This document shows, piece by piece, positions 1 through 8,762 of a stretch of 23,607 nucleotides of DNA. Below the pieces are notes generated by a model. The model saw nothing but the letters and a program-made list of their open reading frames with translations. It was not told the origin of the DNA and ran no database searches. A program made the translations under genes and the position numbers. This stretch comes from Funneliformis mosseae (taxonomy: Eukaryota; Glomeromycota; Glomeromycetes; Glomerales; Glomeraceae), in NCBI GenBank assembly GCA_910592005.1, contig CAJVPP010001007.1:1-23607 (forward strand), in the 5' to 3' direction. Within the stretch, counting starts at the first letter, position 1, and the number at the start of each line of letters is the position of its first letter.

Positions 1-649
1 AAACATTTATATAACTTGAAGATCTTCAATTTTACTATAAATTATTAAGTAAAATTTATAAAATCCGGTAATTTATTATAGGGTAGTGTACTATAATGAA
101 TAATTTGTTAATACTATAATGAATTATTCATTATACATATTGAATAATTCATTATAGTGTTAATGAAGATTCTTATAATAAAAGCCTAATCAGCTAGATT
201 GCTAATTTTATTATATCAAGATATGACTGTATAAATTAATTATTAGAAAAATTAGATTTCAGGAATTTTTTAACAAAATTAAGATTTTTATTACATTTTA
301 ATTTTTTGGTATTATTAGATTAAAATATATTAAACTCTTAATTTTAATCAAAAATTTTTCAGAATCTGATTTTTCTAGAAATCTTCTTATATGCATAGAA
401 GATATTAAAATAGAAGAAAAAAGAAAATAATTTTTGCTTCTATATTAGTTTTAGCTTTAAATTTTTTATATATTTCATTTGAAATTTTTTAAAATATAAA
501 TATTATAATCCTAAAAATAACATATGCTATTTAAACTTATTAACATATAAAATTCAAATAATATTAATGATTCAATGAAATCTTTAATTAAACTTTACTT
601 AAATTGCCTAGTTACTTTCTTTTAAAATTATTATTAAATATAAATTATA
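1..649. other. AT-rich stretch without a recognisable gene
   Basis: Very AT-rich sequence with stops in all frames. The only structure I see is the inverted-repeat cluster at 89-158, listed separately. I see no credible coding stretch, tRNA or rRNA. Confidence 0.6.
89..158. repeat. Cluster of 17-bp AT-rich repeats, direct and inverted
   Basis: The motif ACTATAATGAATTATTC occurs at 113-129 and again as its exact reverse complement at 142-158, giving a 17-bp perfect inverted repeat around a 12-nt loop. A diverged direct copy lies at 89-105. GTTAAT sits on both outer sides (107-112 and 158-163). It could be the core of a tiny foldback element or simply palindromic AT-rich DNA; no target-site duplication can be assigned. 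Confidence 0.5.
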
Positions 650-1230
650 CAGACTCCCGCTAAAAGTCTCTGAACGCTTTTTGGCTCAATGTAAAAATTA
701 AAATTTTAAAGTTTATTAAAAAATTTATTAATTTATTTATTAATGTACAATATGCTACACATTTGGTACTAAATAATTAGTACTTGGTCAGGCCTTTATT
801 TGCTTCATCACAGCCTGAATTCGCTGTAACAAATCACTTCAGCTGACTTTGCTACGAATCTTTAATTAAGGATAGTCGACCAGAACGAAGCCTCGAATTA
901 ACAGTTCCAGTGTCATCTATTCTTTTTAAAGTTCTAAATGCTATTAAAAATCTACAACCGATATTTGTGGTAATAGCCCGGTAACTATTGCCACGTTGAC
1001 GGCAAAATATATACTGCCACGTTGTTCTTTGAACATTTTCGTGATTTTCAGAAGGTAAATTTTATTTTAGTTAAAAATCAAAATAAACAAACCAAATACG
1101 CTTTTATTTAGTTTTGATTCAAGCAAATAAGATCAGGTACATTACATGACCACAGTATTATACAGTCATACGATGTATTTGGTATGAAATAGCCAAAAGA
1201 TAATGTTCAGAGACTTTTGGCGGAGGTCTG
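650..1230 (-). mobile_element. Tc1/mariner-like element, internally deleted and non-autonomous
   Basis: The ends are 26-bp terminal inverted repeats. The left end starts CAGACTCCCGCTAAAAGTCT, and the reverse complement of the right end starts CAGACCTCCGCCAAAAGTCT; there are 3 mismatches in 26. TA lies directly outside both ends (648-649 and 1231-1232), the standard Tc1/mariner target duplication. Inside, the minus strand retains part of a transposase DNA-binding domain (852-1061), but the catalytic domain is absent. At 581 bp it is far shorter than a full Tc1-type element (about 1.3-2 kb), so it could move only with a transposase supplied elsewhere. Confidence 0.85.
852..1061 (-). pseudogene. 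Tc1/mariner transposase fragment, helix-turn-helix domain only
   Basis: One minus-strand frame stays open for 69 codons, from 1061 down to a stop at 852-854, with no start codon. The peptide contains QRGNSYRAI, then IAFRTLKRIDDTGTV, then SRLRSGRLS. This is the order seen in Tc1/Tc3-type transposases: a first helix-turn-helix with the R-G-x-S-Y-R-x-I pattern, followed by the E/D-T-G-T-V and R-x-R-S-G-R signature (the GRPR-type hook) that binds the inverted repeats. The catalytic DDE domain that should follow is missing, and the sequence soon reaches the end of the element. It is therefore the N-terminal remnant of a transposase inside a deletion derivative, and no nuclease activity can be expected. 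Family assignment is by motif recognition. Confidence 0.8.
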
Positions 1231-1982
1231 TATAATAGATATTATACAATCAAAATAAGATTAGATAAATGATAAATAAAAAGAAATTGGTGAAAAATTA
1301 AGAAATAAAGTATAGAATTTATATAAAATAGTTATAGAAAAACTCAGAAGTATAATTAAATTTATATAAAATAATTATAGAAAAAAATCAGAAATATAAT
1401 TATCAATTTTTCTTAATACATATTATAAAAGTTTTTTAAAATTTTTAATAAGTTTTTTTTGATAGAATCATTGGTAAAATTTTTAAAAATATTAATAAAT
1501 TTAAATATAAAATGAAAATAATGTGAAATCCTTTAAATAATTAGATATTAAGCATATTATCAAATATGTAATGTTTATCATTTTACTTATTATGAATATA
1601 ATATTTCCTATCTTAGTATTTGATTTACTCAGATAATGTTTAGTATATTTTAAAAATCATATCTTTTTTTTTTATTTTGACAACTTTAATCTACTCTTCA
1701 TATAAGTAGTAATGAACGCTGATTAAAAAAATAAAAATGGCCAAAATTAATTTAACTAAAAAATTATTAAAAAGGCTGATATATAGAATTTAGTAGTTTT
1801 TGATAATATTGATTTTAAAAAAAATTTTTACATACGAAAATATTTTTGATATCACACAAAAAAGTTTTCTATAATACTTATAATGGTATTTCAAATGTAA
1901 ATGCTAATTCTTTTAGAAGAAAAAGCAGATGATAAAAAAAATAATATTTTCTACAGGTTTTTTAGTATAAATGATCTGATAA
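1231..1982. other. AT-rich stretch without a recognisable gene
   Basis: About 80 percent A+T by eye, with frequent stops. Apart from the 43-bp duplication at 1316-1403 I see no gene, RNA or transposon end here. Confidence 0.5.
1316..1403. repeat. Tandem duplication, period 43 bp
   Basis: Two adjacent imperfect copies start AATTTATATAAAATA at 1316 and again at 1359. Each continues through TTATAGAAAAA and TCAGAA to TATAATTA. The copies differ by a few transitions and one small indel. It lies in non-coding AT-rich DNA. Confidence 0.6.
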
Positions 1983-2500
1983 AAGACATATAGGATATTT
2001 GACAAAATTGTTAATAATCTTTTAAATTTTCAAATAAATTTTAAAAAACAACTTCTCTATAATACTAATTTTGATATAATAGCTATTTATTAACAAATTC
2101 TTGATAATGTTATTCATTATTATTCAATTGATATACTTAATATAATTATTTTAAAAACTGGCAAAATTCCAAATTCTGATAAAAGAATATTCTAATCTAT
2201 AAAAATATACAGATAAGATTTTAATTTAAAGAATAACTATTTAAATGTGATACAATTTATAGAAGATTTATAAAACATAGCTAAAATTGCGTCCTATTTT
2301 TAGTTAATAACATGCATTCAAAGACATGTATAAAGTTTTAATCATATATTTTTAAACTATAAAATTTTTGACCTAGCAAGAGTAATAGGAGTCAAGTTTT
2401 AGATAAATTGTATAAGATCATTGATTATTATTTTACAGTTCATGTTTAGAATTGTAGTAACTATTGCTATTTGCATATATATAAAAAATAAACCTAAATA
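1983..2500 (+). pseudogene. Possible decayed coding region of unknown identity
   Basis: One plus-strand frame (codons starting at 1983) runs about 170 codons and meets seven internal stops, all TAA or TAG. That is roughly half of what random DNA this AT-rich would give, and the same stop types replace Gln in the better-identified relics nearby. Readable pieces include KTGKIPNSDKR and FDLARVIGVKF. I do not recognise a family and no start codon is apparent. The frame ends just before the left end of the Harbinger-like element at 2504, so that element may have landed beside or within it. Chance openness cannot be excluded. Confidence 0.3.
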
Positions 2501-2503
2501 AGT

Positions 2504-2543
2504 AGGTCTGTTCATTTTCAGTCAATCAGTTTTTTTGTTTAGT
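2504..2543. repeat. Putative left terminal inverted repeat of the Harbinger-like element
   Basis: It begins AGGTCTGTTCATTTTC and continues AGTCAATCAGTTTTTTTG. It pairs, with transitions and one gap, with the reverse complement of 8763-8803. The following bases repeat TTTAG/TTTTTG motifs that may be subterminal binding sites. Confidence 0.5.
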
Positions 2544-2898
2544 TTTTGTTTAGTTTTTATTTAATTTAGTTGGACTGATCCTTTTGTATGATGTGAACTA
2601 ATTCTGAACTTTAAAAACAAAAAAATTAGCATTTTTTAGTTTAAAAAAATAATACATTACATCAACCAACCAGAAGCATAAGAAATGAAAATGTTCTTGT
2701 CAATAATTGTCAAAATGTCTTCTTGATGCTAATGGTTTTCAAGGTTCTCAAAGCTATAAAAATAACCAAAACTTATAAATATACAGAATTTTAGCTTTAA
2801 AGTTACCATATACTCAAATGGTTGATAGCTTTTAACAATTTTTAAATTTCTAATTAACATCTAAATCAAGTATTTAAGTATTAAAACTAAGTATTCTG

Positions 2899-3063
2899 AT
2901 GGTAGCTGCTGATATAAATATTCAAGTAATAGAAATAGCAAACATTATTGTTGATACTACAATAAGAAAAAGACTAAATAATTATGATTCATTGCATGAA
3001 ACTAATGTTCTTCAGCTTAAGGAAAATACTGGTTTTTTGTTACATGATATAAATGCCTGCTGA
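2899..3063 (+). CDS. Small open frame, 54 residues, unknown
   Basis: Uninterrupted from ATG at 2899 to TGA at 3061-3063. It contains the stretches ADINIQVIEIANIIVDTT and LQLKENTGFLLHDINAC. It lies between the left Harbinger end and the SANT relic, on the same strand but in a different frame. It could be an N-terminal or upstream piece of that gene, a separate small relic, or chance. I recognise no domain, signal peptide or membrane segment, and it has no supporting splice signals that I can define. Confidence 0.25.
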   Translation: MVAADINIQVIEIANIIVDTTIRKRLNNYDSLHETNVLQLKENTGFLLHDINAC

Positions 3064-3078
3064 AACCTCCTCAAAATA

Positions 3079-3235
3079 ATTTCGTCATACCCTTTTCTAT
3101 ATTTTTAATATAGTTTTGACAGTTTTGGCTTTCGTCGTATCGAATGGATTTCATTGTATCCCTTATTATGATTTTAATATAGTTTCGTTTAAGTTTCAAC
3201 TGTTATTAAGGGATTTCGTCCCTTATCTATATTAC
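3079..3235. repeat. Short imperfect tandem repeat, period about 67 bp, 2.3 copies
   Basis: The blocks start ATTTCGTCATACCC at 3079, ATTTCATTGTATCCC at 3148 and ATTTCGTCCC at 3213. The first two share a TTTTAATATAGTTT core. It sits between the 54-residue open frame and the SANT relic, probably in non-coding sequence of the element. Confidence 0.5.
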
Positions 3236-3437
3236 ATAATGTTAACTTTGAATTTGATTCCAAATATCAAGAGAATTTTGATCAAGAAAACTTAATGGTT
3301 AGGATAAAATCTCAGCTTTTATAATTAAGTATTTTGGTAAAATAAGTGAAGAAATTAAGATAAAAAAAAAAAAGTGAAAAATTTCTGTTGATTAACCTTA
3401 AACTATTGATAAATAGAGTGATGACGAAACTAAAGCT

Positions 3438-4200
3438 CTGAACAGTTCAGTTCAGTCTGGATTAAATGCCAATCTGAATCTAAACTAAACTGCAGACTGA
3501 TAAAAATTTGAACTAAACTGAAATTTTTAGATTAATCTAAAATTACAGTTCAATTATATAAGGAATCTGCAATTTATATGCGAAACTCTAGAAGAATTGC
3601 AAAAAATCGCAAATTTCTCTTTGAAGTTCGTGAAAATTAACAAAATTTGATGAGTAATCACAAAATTTTGTGATTCTTCAAGATTTTCACATTTTTTTGT
3701 GAAATTCGAAGAGAAATCACATTTTTTTGCAACTTTAAGAATTTTGCAATATTTTTTTGTGAAATACTAAGAGAAATCGACAATTCTTTAAGGATTTTAT
3801 GATTTTTTGTGAAATTTGAAGAAAAATTATAATTTTTTGCGACTTTCCAAAAGTTTCACAATATATTTGTGAAATTTTAGAAAAATTGCAAAAAATTGCA
3901 ATTCTTCAAAATTTTTGCAATTTTTTTGCGAAAAATTGCAAAAAATTGTGATTCTCTAAGAGTTTTAAAGAATTTGCAAATTTTACAATCTTTCAAGAGT
4001 TTCACATATAATTGAACTAAACTTTTAAATTAATCTAAAATTATCAGTTCAGTTCAGATTTTTTTCAGTTCAGATTAGAATTATAATCTGAAAAAAATCT
4101 GAGCTGAATTGAAAATTTTCAGATTGATTTTTATGCAATCTGAAACTAAATCTGAACTAAACTGATCTGAAAAATCTTCAAATTAATCTGAACCATTCAG
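3438..4200. mobile_element. Foldback/MITE-like insertion, 763 bp, inside the SANT gene
   Basis: The ends are CTGAACAGTTCAG on the left and, as reverse complement of the right end, CTGAATGGTTCAG (11 of 13 identical). AGCT lies directly outside both (3434-3437 and 4201-4204). Joining the flanks across one AGCT restores an unbroken Ala-Leu-Asn-Glu reading, which supports these borders. A longer duplication is also possible: AGCTCTGAA at 3434-3442 against AGCTTTAAA at 4201-4209 would be an 8-9 bp hAT-type duplication with two transitions. About 110-190 bp on each side form long imperfect arms rich in CAGTTCAG and TCTGAAC; the centre is the repeat array at 3590-4010. No gene is inside, so it must have been moved in trans. 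Superfamily is open. Confidence 0.75.
3590..4010. repeat. Degenerate array of about 60 bp units with internal palindromes
   Basis: The centre of the foldback element repeats a unit built from TTTTTTGTGAAATT, GAAGAGAAATCACA and TTTTTTGCAACTTT about six to seven times with 50-61 bp spacing. Sub-blocks are complementary to one another; the clearest palindrome is AATCACAAAATTTTGTGATT at 3656-3675, perfect over 20 bp. Such DNA would fold strongly as a single strand. Confidence 0.65.
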
Positions 4201-4798
4201 AGCTTTAAATGAAATATATAAACTATTGATTTATCTGAAAGATAATTTCAATAAATATCAAAAGGGAAAAAAGTTTGAACTTTATGCTTTAGTTTCCAGA
4301 GATATTATTAAATTAAAAACTACAAAAAGTATTAAAAGGTGATTGAATAGACTCTTGGTAAAGTATAGCAAAGTGAAGTAAAAAACAATCTAAGTGAATC
4401 AAGATAAGTTGACTGGAAATGGATAGATATTATGGATAAAATTTTCAGATATTGTGAAAATATTTCACCTTTATATCTTTTAAATGAAAAATCAGATTAT
4501 ATTAGTAATAAAATAGATAATAATCAAAATATGAAGAGTAAGAAAAATAATAGAAAGATAATTAAAAAAAAAAATAATATTGAATTTTGATTTGAAGTTA
4601 TGAATAGCATCAGTGAAACAAAAATTAAAATCTCTGAATAAAGATTAGAATTAGAATGAAAAAGAATAAATAATAATTTTAAACTTCAATTATAAAAGTT
4701 AGAAGTTGAGAAACAAAAATAGGAATATGAGCAAGAACAATCAAAGATGCTGCATAAATTAACAATGAAAAAATTAGATTTACAGTTAAAGCAATGTA

Positions 4799-4843
4799 AT
4801 AAATAATAATAATAGTTAGTAATAATAGTAATAATAGTTAGTA
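4799..4843. repeat. TAA/TAG trinucleotide microsatellite, left half
   Basis: Runs of TAA, TAG and TTAG triplets end in the TA (4842-4843) next to the Tc1/mariner-like element and continue on its other side at 6582. Before that insertion this was one microsatellite between the 3' ends of the SANT and nuclease genes. Confidence 0.75.
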
Positions 4844-4916
4844 TGGTCCGGTGTAAAAAGATTGATACACAAAAATCATTACCTAATTTTCTCATCTGAT
4901 ATAAAATCTAACAATT

Positions 4917-6419
4917 ATGTCATTTAAGTATACAAATGATGTGAAAGGTTAGATTGTGTTCGAAGTTTAAATAGCTTACTAACTTCAAACTTTTTTTTTT
5001 CTCATAGATGATTTAATTAGAGACGAAAGTTTGTTAACTGATAATGAACGAAAGATGGTTTTTAACGTCCATCAATATTTTTAAAGGTTCGATAATGCTA
5101 AAAGCAACATCATGACTTATCATTACGCAAAGAAGTTACTGCGTTCTTGGTATTAGGAAAGTTACAGTTACACAAGTAGTTACTGAACAAAATAAAAAAA
5201 ACAATAGAGAATTTCAAATACAAAAAATCCTAGGTCAGCCAAAAAATACATTTGACCATAATATTCCTGAAATTTACGAAGTTTTATTATATTCATAAAC
5301 ACCTCTGGTATTTTACTTTCAACACAAATATTACGACAAAAGCTTGAAGAAAATGGCTATAAATTATCAAAATAGCAGTTACTTTATTTACTTTATAAAT
5401 TGGGATATTATTATGGTCGTGATGAGCGTCGAAATATATTGCATGAATCACCAGCAAATGTTGCTTTTCGTAATCGTTATTTATGACATCAGTTTAAAAA
5501 CTTACAAGAAAATAACAAAGTTCTGACTAGACCAGAAGTTTTTTTGGATGAATCATATTGTCATTTGTACCATACTACAAATTATACTTGGATGCCAAGT
5601 TATGGGGTAGTATCTTCACCAGGACGTGATCCCTTAATTGTTATTTTTGAAGTGATAATTGTAATACGTAATAGTAATACTAATAAGCTTTTTGGAGAAG
5701 TTGTTCCTAATTCACTTCTTATATGGGATCCATCAATAAAACTACCTTCATTAAGAGGGAGAAAACGAGCAAATGCTGATGCCTGAGATAATATTCCTAA
5801 AGTTATTCAAAATTCCAATATTGCAATAGATCATATTGACTATCATGGGAATTTTACAGCTAAAATATTAGAAGACCATTTTGATAAACTCTGTGCTAAT
5901 ATTAAGAAATGCTATGGGCTAATAAATATTCATATAGATAGTGCTCAATATCACAAATGTCGAGTTGAACAAGTGCCAACATCAAACTCGAGAAAGAATA
6001 CATTAATTGCTTAGTTAACTTTAGCTAGTATTGATATTCTAAAAAATTCTACCAAAGCAGAATTATATGAGTTAGTAAAACAAAATAAAGCAAATATACC
6101 TTTTAAGTGTGTTAAGATAGCTAGAGAACATGATCACAATTTATTTTACACTCTGCCTTATTATTATGAACTCCAACTAATCGAAGGAGTTTGATCAACT
6201 GTTAAAGGTGAAATTGCCAGGTCCGGTTCTCACCCAAATCTTTTAGCTATTAGAGACAAATTATTGCATGCCTTTAATGAAAAGGTTACCACTAAAGTTA
6301 TTGTTAGATTTTGGAAAAAAGCACTTGATAAAGCCATAGAATATAAAGAATCAAGCGATGATATGTTATTGGCTGAAAGTGATTATGAAGATTCTGAAAT
6401 TGAAGAAATTGATGATTAA
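4917..6419 (+). pseudogene. Tc1/mariner-type DDE transposase with predicted intron, inactivated
   Basis: The start is ATG at 4917 (MSFKYTNDVK). A predicted 60-nt intron at 4948-5007 joins in phase to DDLIRDESLLTDNERKMV. The frame shifts near 5130 and again near 5290, then one frame holds from 5301 to the stop at 6417. Catalytic residues: first Asp in FLDESYCHL (5547), second in HIDSAQYHK (5937), Glu in LQLIEGV (6183). The Asp-to-Glu spacing is 81 residues, much longer than the 34 of Tc1 itself. An Arg/Ser/Lys and Tyr-Glu-Leu-Val-Lys block lies in between, which I recall from fungal and oomycete relatives. Internal stops are at about 5082 (TAA), 5379 (TAG), 5484 (TGA), 5784 (TGA), 6012 (TAG) and 6192 (TGA, at the usual Trp after Glu). 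The tail is acidic (ESDYEDSEIEEIDD). Intact length would have been near 480 residues. Confidence 0.85.
4948..5007 (+). other. Predicted 60-nt spliceosomal intron in the transposase relic
   Basis: The donor is G|GTTAGA at 4948. A perfect branch-point sequence CTTACTAAC is at 4976-4984, followed by an unbroken T10 run and the acceptor CTCATAG at 5001-5007. Removing it joins AAA-G to AT-GAT in phase and links the only upstream ATG frame to the transposase frame. It contains in-frame stops, so it cannot be coding. Confidence 0.75.
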
Positions 6420-6581
6420 TAAAATTTTTTATAGAAATTTTATATTTTTATAAAACTTATATTAAAAATATTTCTCAATACCTATATAATAAATAAAAAT
6501 GTTTAAATGTTTATATTAAATTTAAAAATTTATTTTCTTACTATAAATATATTGGTGTATCTACATTTTTGCACTGGACTA

Positions 6582-6655
6582 TAATAATAATTAATAATAA
6601 TAGTAATAATAATAGTTAATAATAATAAATAATAATAAATAATAAGAAATAATGA
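6582..6655. repeat. TAA/TAG trinucleotide microsatellite, right half
   Basis: Continuation of the triplet repeat split by the Tc1/mariner-like element (other half at 4799-4843). It is followed by the 3' end of the Harbinger nuclease relic on the minus strand. Confidence 0.75.
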
Positions 6656-7687
6656 TAAAACTTAAATTTTCTTTATATTTATTAATAATTGTTAATTATT
6701 CTAATGATATAAATAATTTTCTCGTAATTCATCTCGTTTCACTTTTCCAGCTCTTTTTAATTTATCACAATTATTATTATAATCATTTAATTCACTATCA
6801 TCAGTAAAGTTGTCATCATTTTATTCTTTCTATATATCATTAGCTAATTCTAAATAATTGTGTAAAATAATAACATAATCAATTAAATTGATTGCAATTG
6901 AAATTTTTTTAACAGATATTTCTCTTATTCCTATAAATCTATTTTTTAATCTACCAAATAAATGTTCTACTATAATATGATGTGATGAAAAAATTTGGTT
7001 AAATCTTTTTTGTTCATTATTAGATCTATTGTAAGGTTTTATTAAAAATAGGAACAAAGGGTATACACTATTATCAATTAAAAAATTATTATTTTTAATA
7101 AGAAAAGATTTATTTAAATAAAAAGAAAAATAATAATATACTTTTATATTATAGATACTACCAGGTCAATTAATATCATAACTGATGAAAATACCTCTAA
7201 AATTAACTATTTCTTAACAATATAAAGCATATCTCTTTTTTCTTGTAAAGTAAAATTCTTTATCTTTTTTGTGAAGCATTTTGAAGAATAAAATAAGTAC
7301 TATTTATTACTTTAATAATTTCTTTAATATCACCAATTGCTTTAAACTCTTATGTATAAAGTTTCTTACTTGATCTGTTATTGACCACTTAATATACTTT
7401 TCTTTATTGAAAATAATTGCTTTCATTATATGATTATAATATAAAATTATAGTTTCCTTAGCTATTCTTAATATAAATATATTACAAATATGTTTTCTTT
7501 AGTTTTCAATCTTTTCAAAAATATAGCCAATTAAAATTCTGTAAGAGCTTGTAATTTATTAATACCAGATTCAAAAATTGGATGATTTTTAAGTAAATTA
7601 ATTAGAGATTTAAAACTTTTAGAAAGCATTCTTATTATTTTTTTAAATCTTATATCATTATAAGTAAGTAGAATATTATAATACCAA

Positions 7688-8405
7688 CTTTATAATTTTA
7701 ATATATTATATATATTGTTACATTAGATTTGTAACTTCAAATAAAATCTTAAAAGGGATAAATAAAACTAAGACAATTACTCAAAGAATCATGAGTGAGG
7801 ATTCACAATAACGTCGAAGAATTATTCTTAATAATAAACACGTGAGATAAACACAAATAAACACAAAGATAACTCAAAGATATTTTAGAGATTATGCTTT
7901 AGAGACTCTAAGTCAATATAGTGAATCAATACAATATTATATAATAAGTTTACTAACAATAATTAAAGGGATTACACAAATGTAAAGAATTACAGATAAT
8001 TTATAAAGTTCTAAAGGGTTTGCGAAGGATAAGTTTTATACTTTGTTAATTATACTTCTTTATTGATATAATATATAAGTTCATACCTAAAAGATTATTA
8101 TCTTATCAGTGCTGAGACTCAAAAAAAATACAGAGATATTTATACATGTTGAATAAATAATAAAATAAACTAAACCAAATATATCAAAGGAAATAAAGTT
8201 ACCATTTTGCTAGGCAATAAAGTTGCTGTGTCAATAAAATTGCTAGATTTGCAGGTAATTAAATAAATATTTATGATCTACGTGATTATCAAAGGCAATA
8301 AAATTGATATTTAAGGATTTATATAATTGATTGATGGCAATAAAATAGATAAAATAATCTTTAGAAGATCTATATGGCAATAAAATTGACTTCATATTCT
8401 ACCAA
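7688..8405 (-). mobile_element. LTR-like insertion of about 718 bp in the nuclease gene
   Basis: TACCAA stands on both sides (7682-7687 and 8400-8405). Deleting one copy with the insert restores ...FNW-YYNILL in the nuclease relic, so the borders are firm to within a few bases. The insert has no open frame. On the minus strand it has repeated TATTGCC boxes in the first third, a TATAAA-type box in TGTATAAATATC and AT-rich ends. Length, 5-6 bp duplication and promoter-like layout fit a solo LTR, but I do not see clean TG...CA ends, so another non-coding element remains possible. Confidence 0.6.
8189..8389. repeat. Six dispersed copies of a GGCAATAAAATTGA motif
   Basis: The motif (reverse complement TCAATTTTATTGCC) occurs at 8189, 8212, 8230, 8294, 8336 and 8376 with one to three changes each, all in the same direction but unevenly spaced (18-64 bp). 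They lie within the LTR-like insertion and could be protein-binding sites of its enhancer or remnants of a tandem array. Confidence 0.6.
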
Positions 8406-8762
8406 TTAAATCTATCTAAAATTTTACCCATCATAACATGTGGTTTAATATAATGAATCTCATTTAAAACTAGTAAGCCAAGAATAAAAATTTCATCATT
8501 ATTGTCTTCATTTGAATCTGTGAAATCCTCTTTATTAAATTCACATATTATTTTCTTAATAATACAACTTTCTAATACTTCTTGTAATTCTTTCTTATTA
8601 AAAGATATGATAAATTGTATAAACTAGTATTCATTTAATATTATACAATTTAAAAGAATTATTATTCATTATTTATGCGTAAGTTAAATTTAATTACAAA
8701 CTATTGCAGCTAAAATTACAAACTTAAATAAGATGATTTATTCGTCAAATTTGGGTAGGACA

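Larger units (their letters stand above)
3303..4806 (+). pseudogene. SANT/Myb-like DNA-binding protein of the Harbinger-like element, broken
   Basis: The recognisable start of the domain is KxSDDETKAL, with TAG at the usual Trp position, ending at 3440. A foldback insertion interrupts it, and the frame resumes at 4202 with ALNEIYKLL, then LVSRDIIKLKTTKSI and, after a frameshift, DWKWIDIMDKIF. The C-terminal third is a charged helical tail (KLEVEKQK, EYEQEQSKML, KKLDLQLKQ) ending at a stop at 4804-4806. Myb/SANT-like proteins with this Trp-D/E-E-E-x-x-x-L opening and a coiled-coil tail are the known partners of Harbinger nucleases, where they bind the element ends and bring the nuclease to the nucleus. 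Stops inside the frame are mostly TAA/TAG/TGA at Gln, Trp or Arg positions. It lies convergent to the nuclease gene. The N-terminus before 3303 is unclear; no function is expected now. Confidence 0.7.
4844..6581 (+). mobile_element. Complete but dead Tc1/mariner-superfamily element, 1738 bp
   Basis: The inverted repeats start TGGTCCGGTGTAAAAAGATT on the left and, reverse-complemented, TAGTCCAGTGCAAAAATGTA on the right, with matching GATACAC following (about 20 of 27 identical). TA lies at both borders (4842-4843, 6582-6583), inside a TAA microsatellite. A single plus-strand transposase relic (4917-6419) fills the element, leaving about 70 bp before the start codon and 160 bp after the stop. 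It is nested in the Harbinger-like element and is therefore younger than it. Several in-frame stops and two frameshifts make this copy inactive. Confidence 0.88.
6692..8669 (-). pseudogene. HARBI1-like (PIF/Harbinger) DDE nuclease, broken by an insertion
   Basis: Read on the minus strand. The probable start is ATG at 8669 (MNNNSFKLYNI). Then come KKELQEVLESCIIKK, an acidic stretch (TDSNEDNNDE) and LDRFNW, where an LTR-like insertion (about 7688-8405) cuts in. The frame resumes YYNILLTYNDIRFKKIIRML, FLKRLKTKE, NIFILRIAKETI and KYIKW. The DDE_4 core follows: VINSTYFILQ (first catalytic Asp now Asn), FYFTRKKRYAL, YDINxPGSIYN (Trp now TGA), LIDNSVYPL (second Asp kept) and IVEHLFGRLKNRF (Glu kept), then LHNYLELAND and a charged tail to a stop at 6692. 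This is the classic HARBI1 order. Frameshifts and stops are numerous. Without the insertion it would encode about 420 residues. It would have cut and pasted the element together with the SANT partner. Confidence 0.85.

Noticed and set aside
3590..4010. CRISPR array
   Set aside because: Units are degenerate, self-complementary, without unique spacers, and lie inside a eukaryotic foldback element.
4686..4895. Minus-strand open frame of 69 codons with hydrophobic composition
   Set aside because: It is antisense to the coiled-coil tail of the SANT relic and runs through the microsatellite and the inverted end of the inserted element.
5344..5526. Plus-strand open frame of 60 codons inside the Tc1/mariner-type element
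   Set aside because: It is a shadow of the transposase frame, which reads family motifs through the same bases apart from two transition stops.
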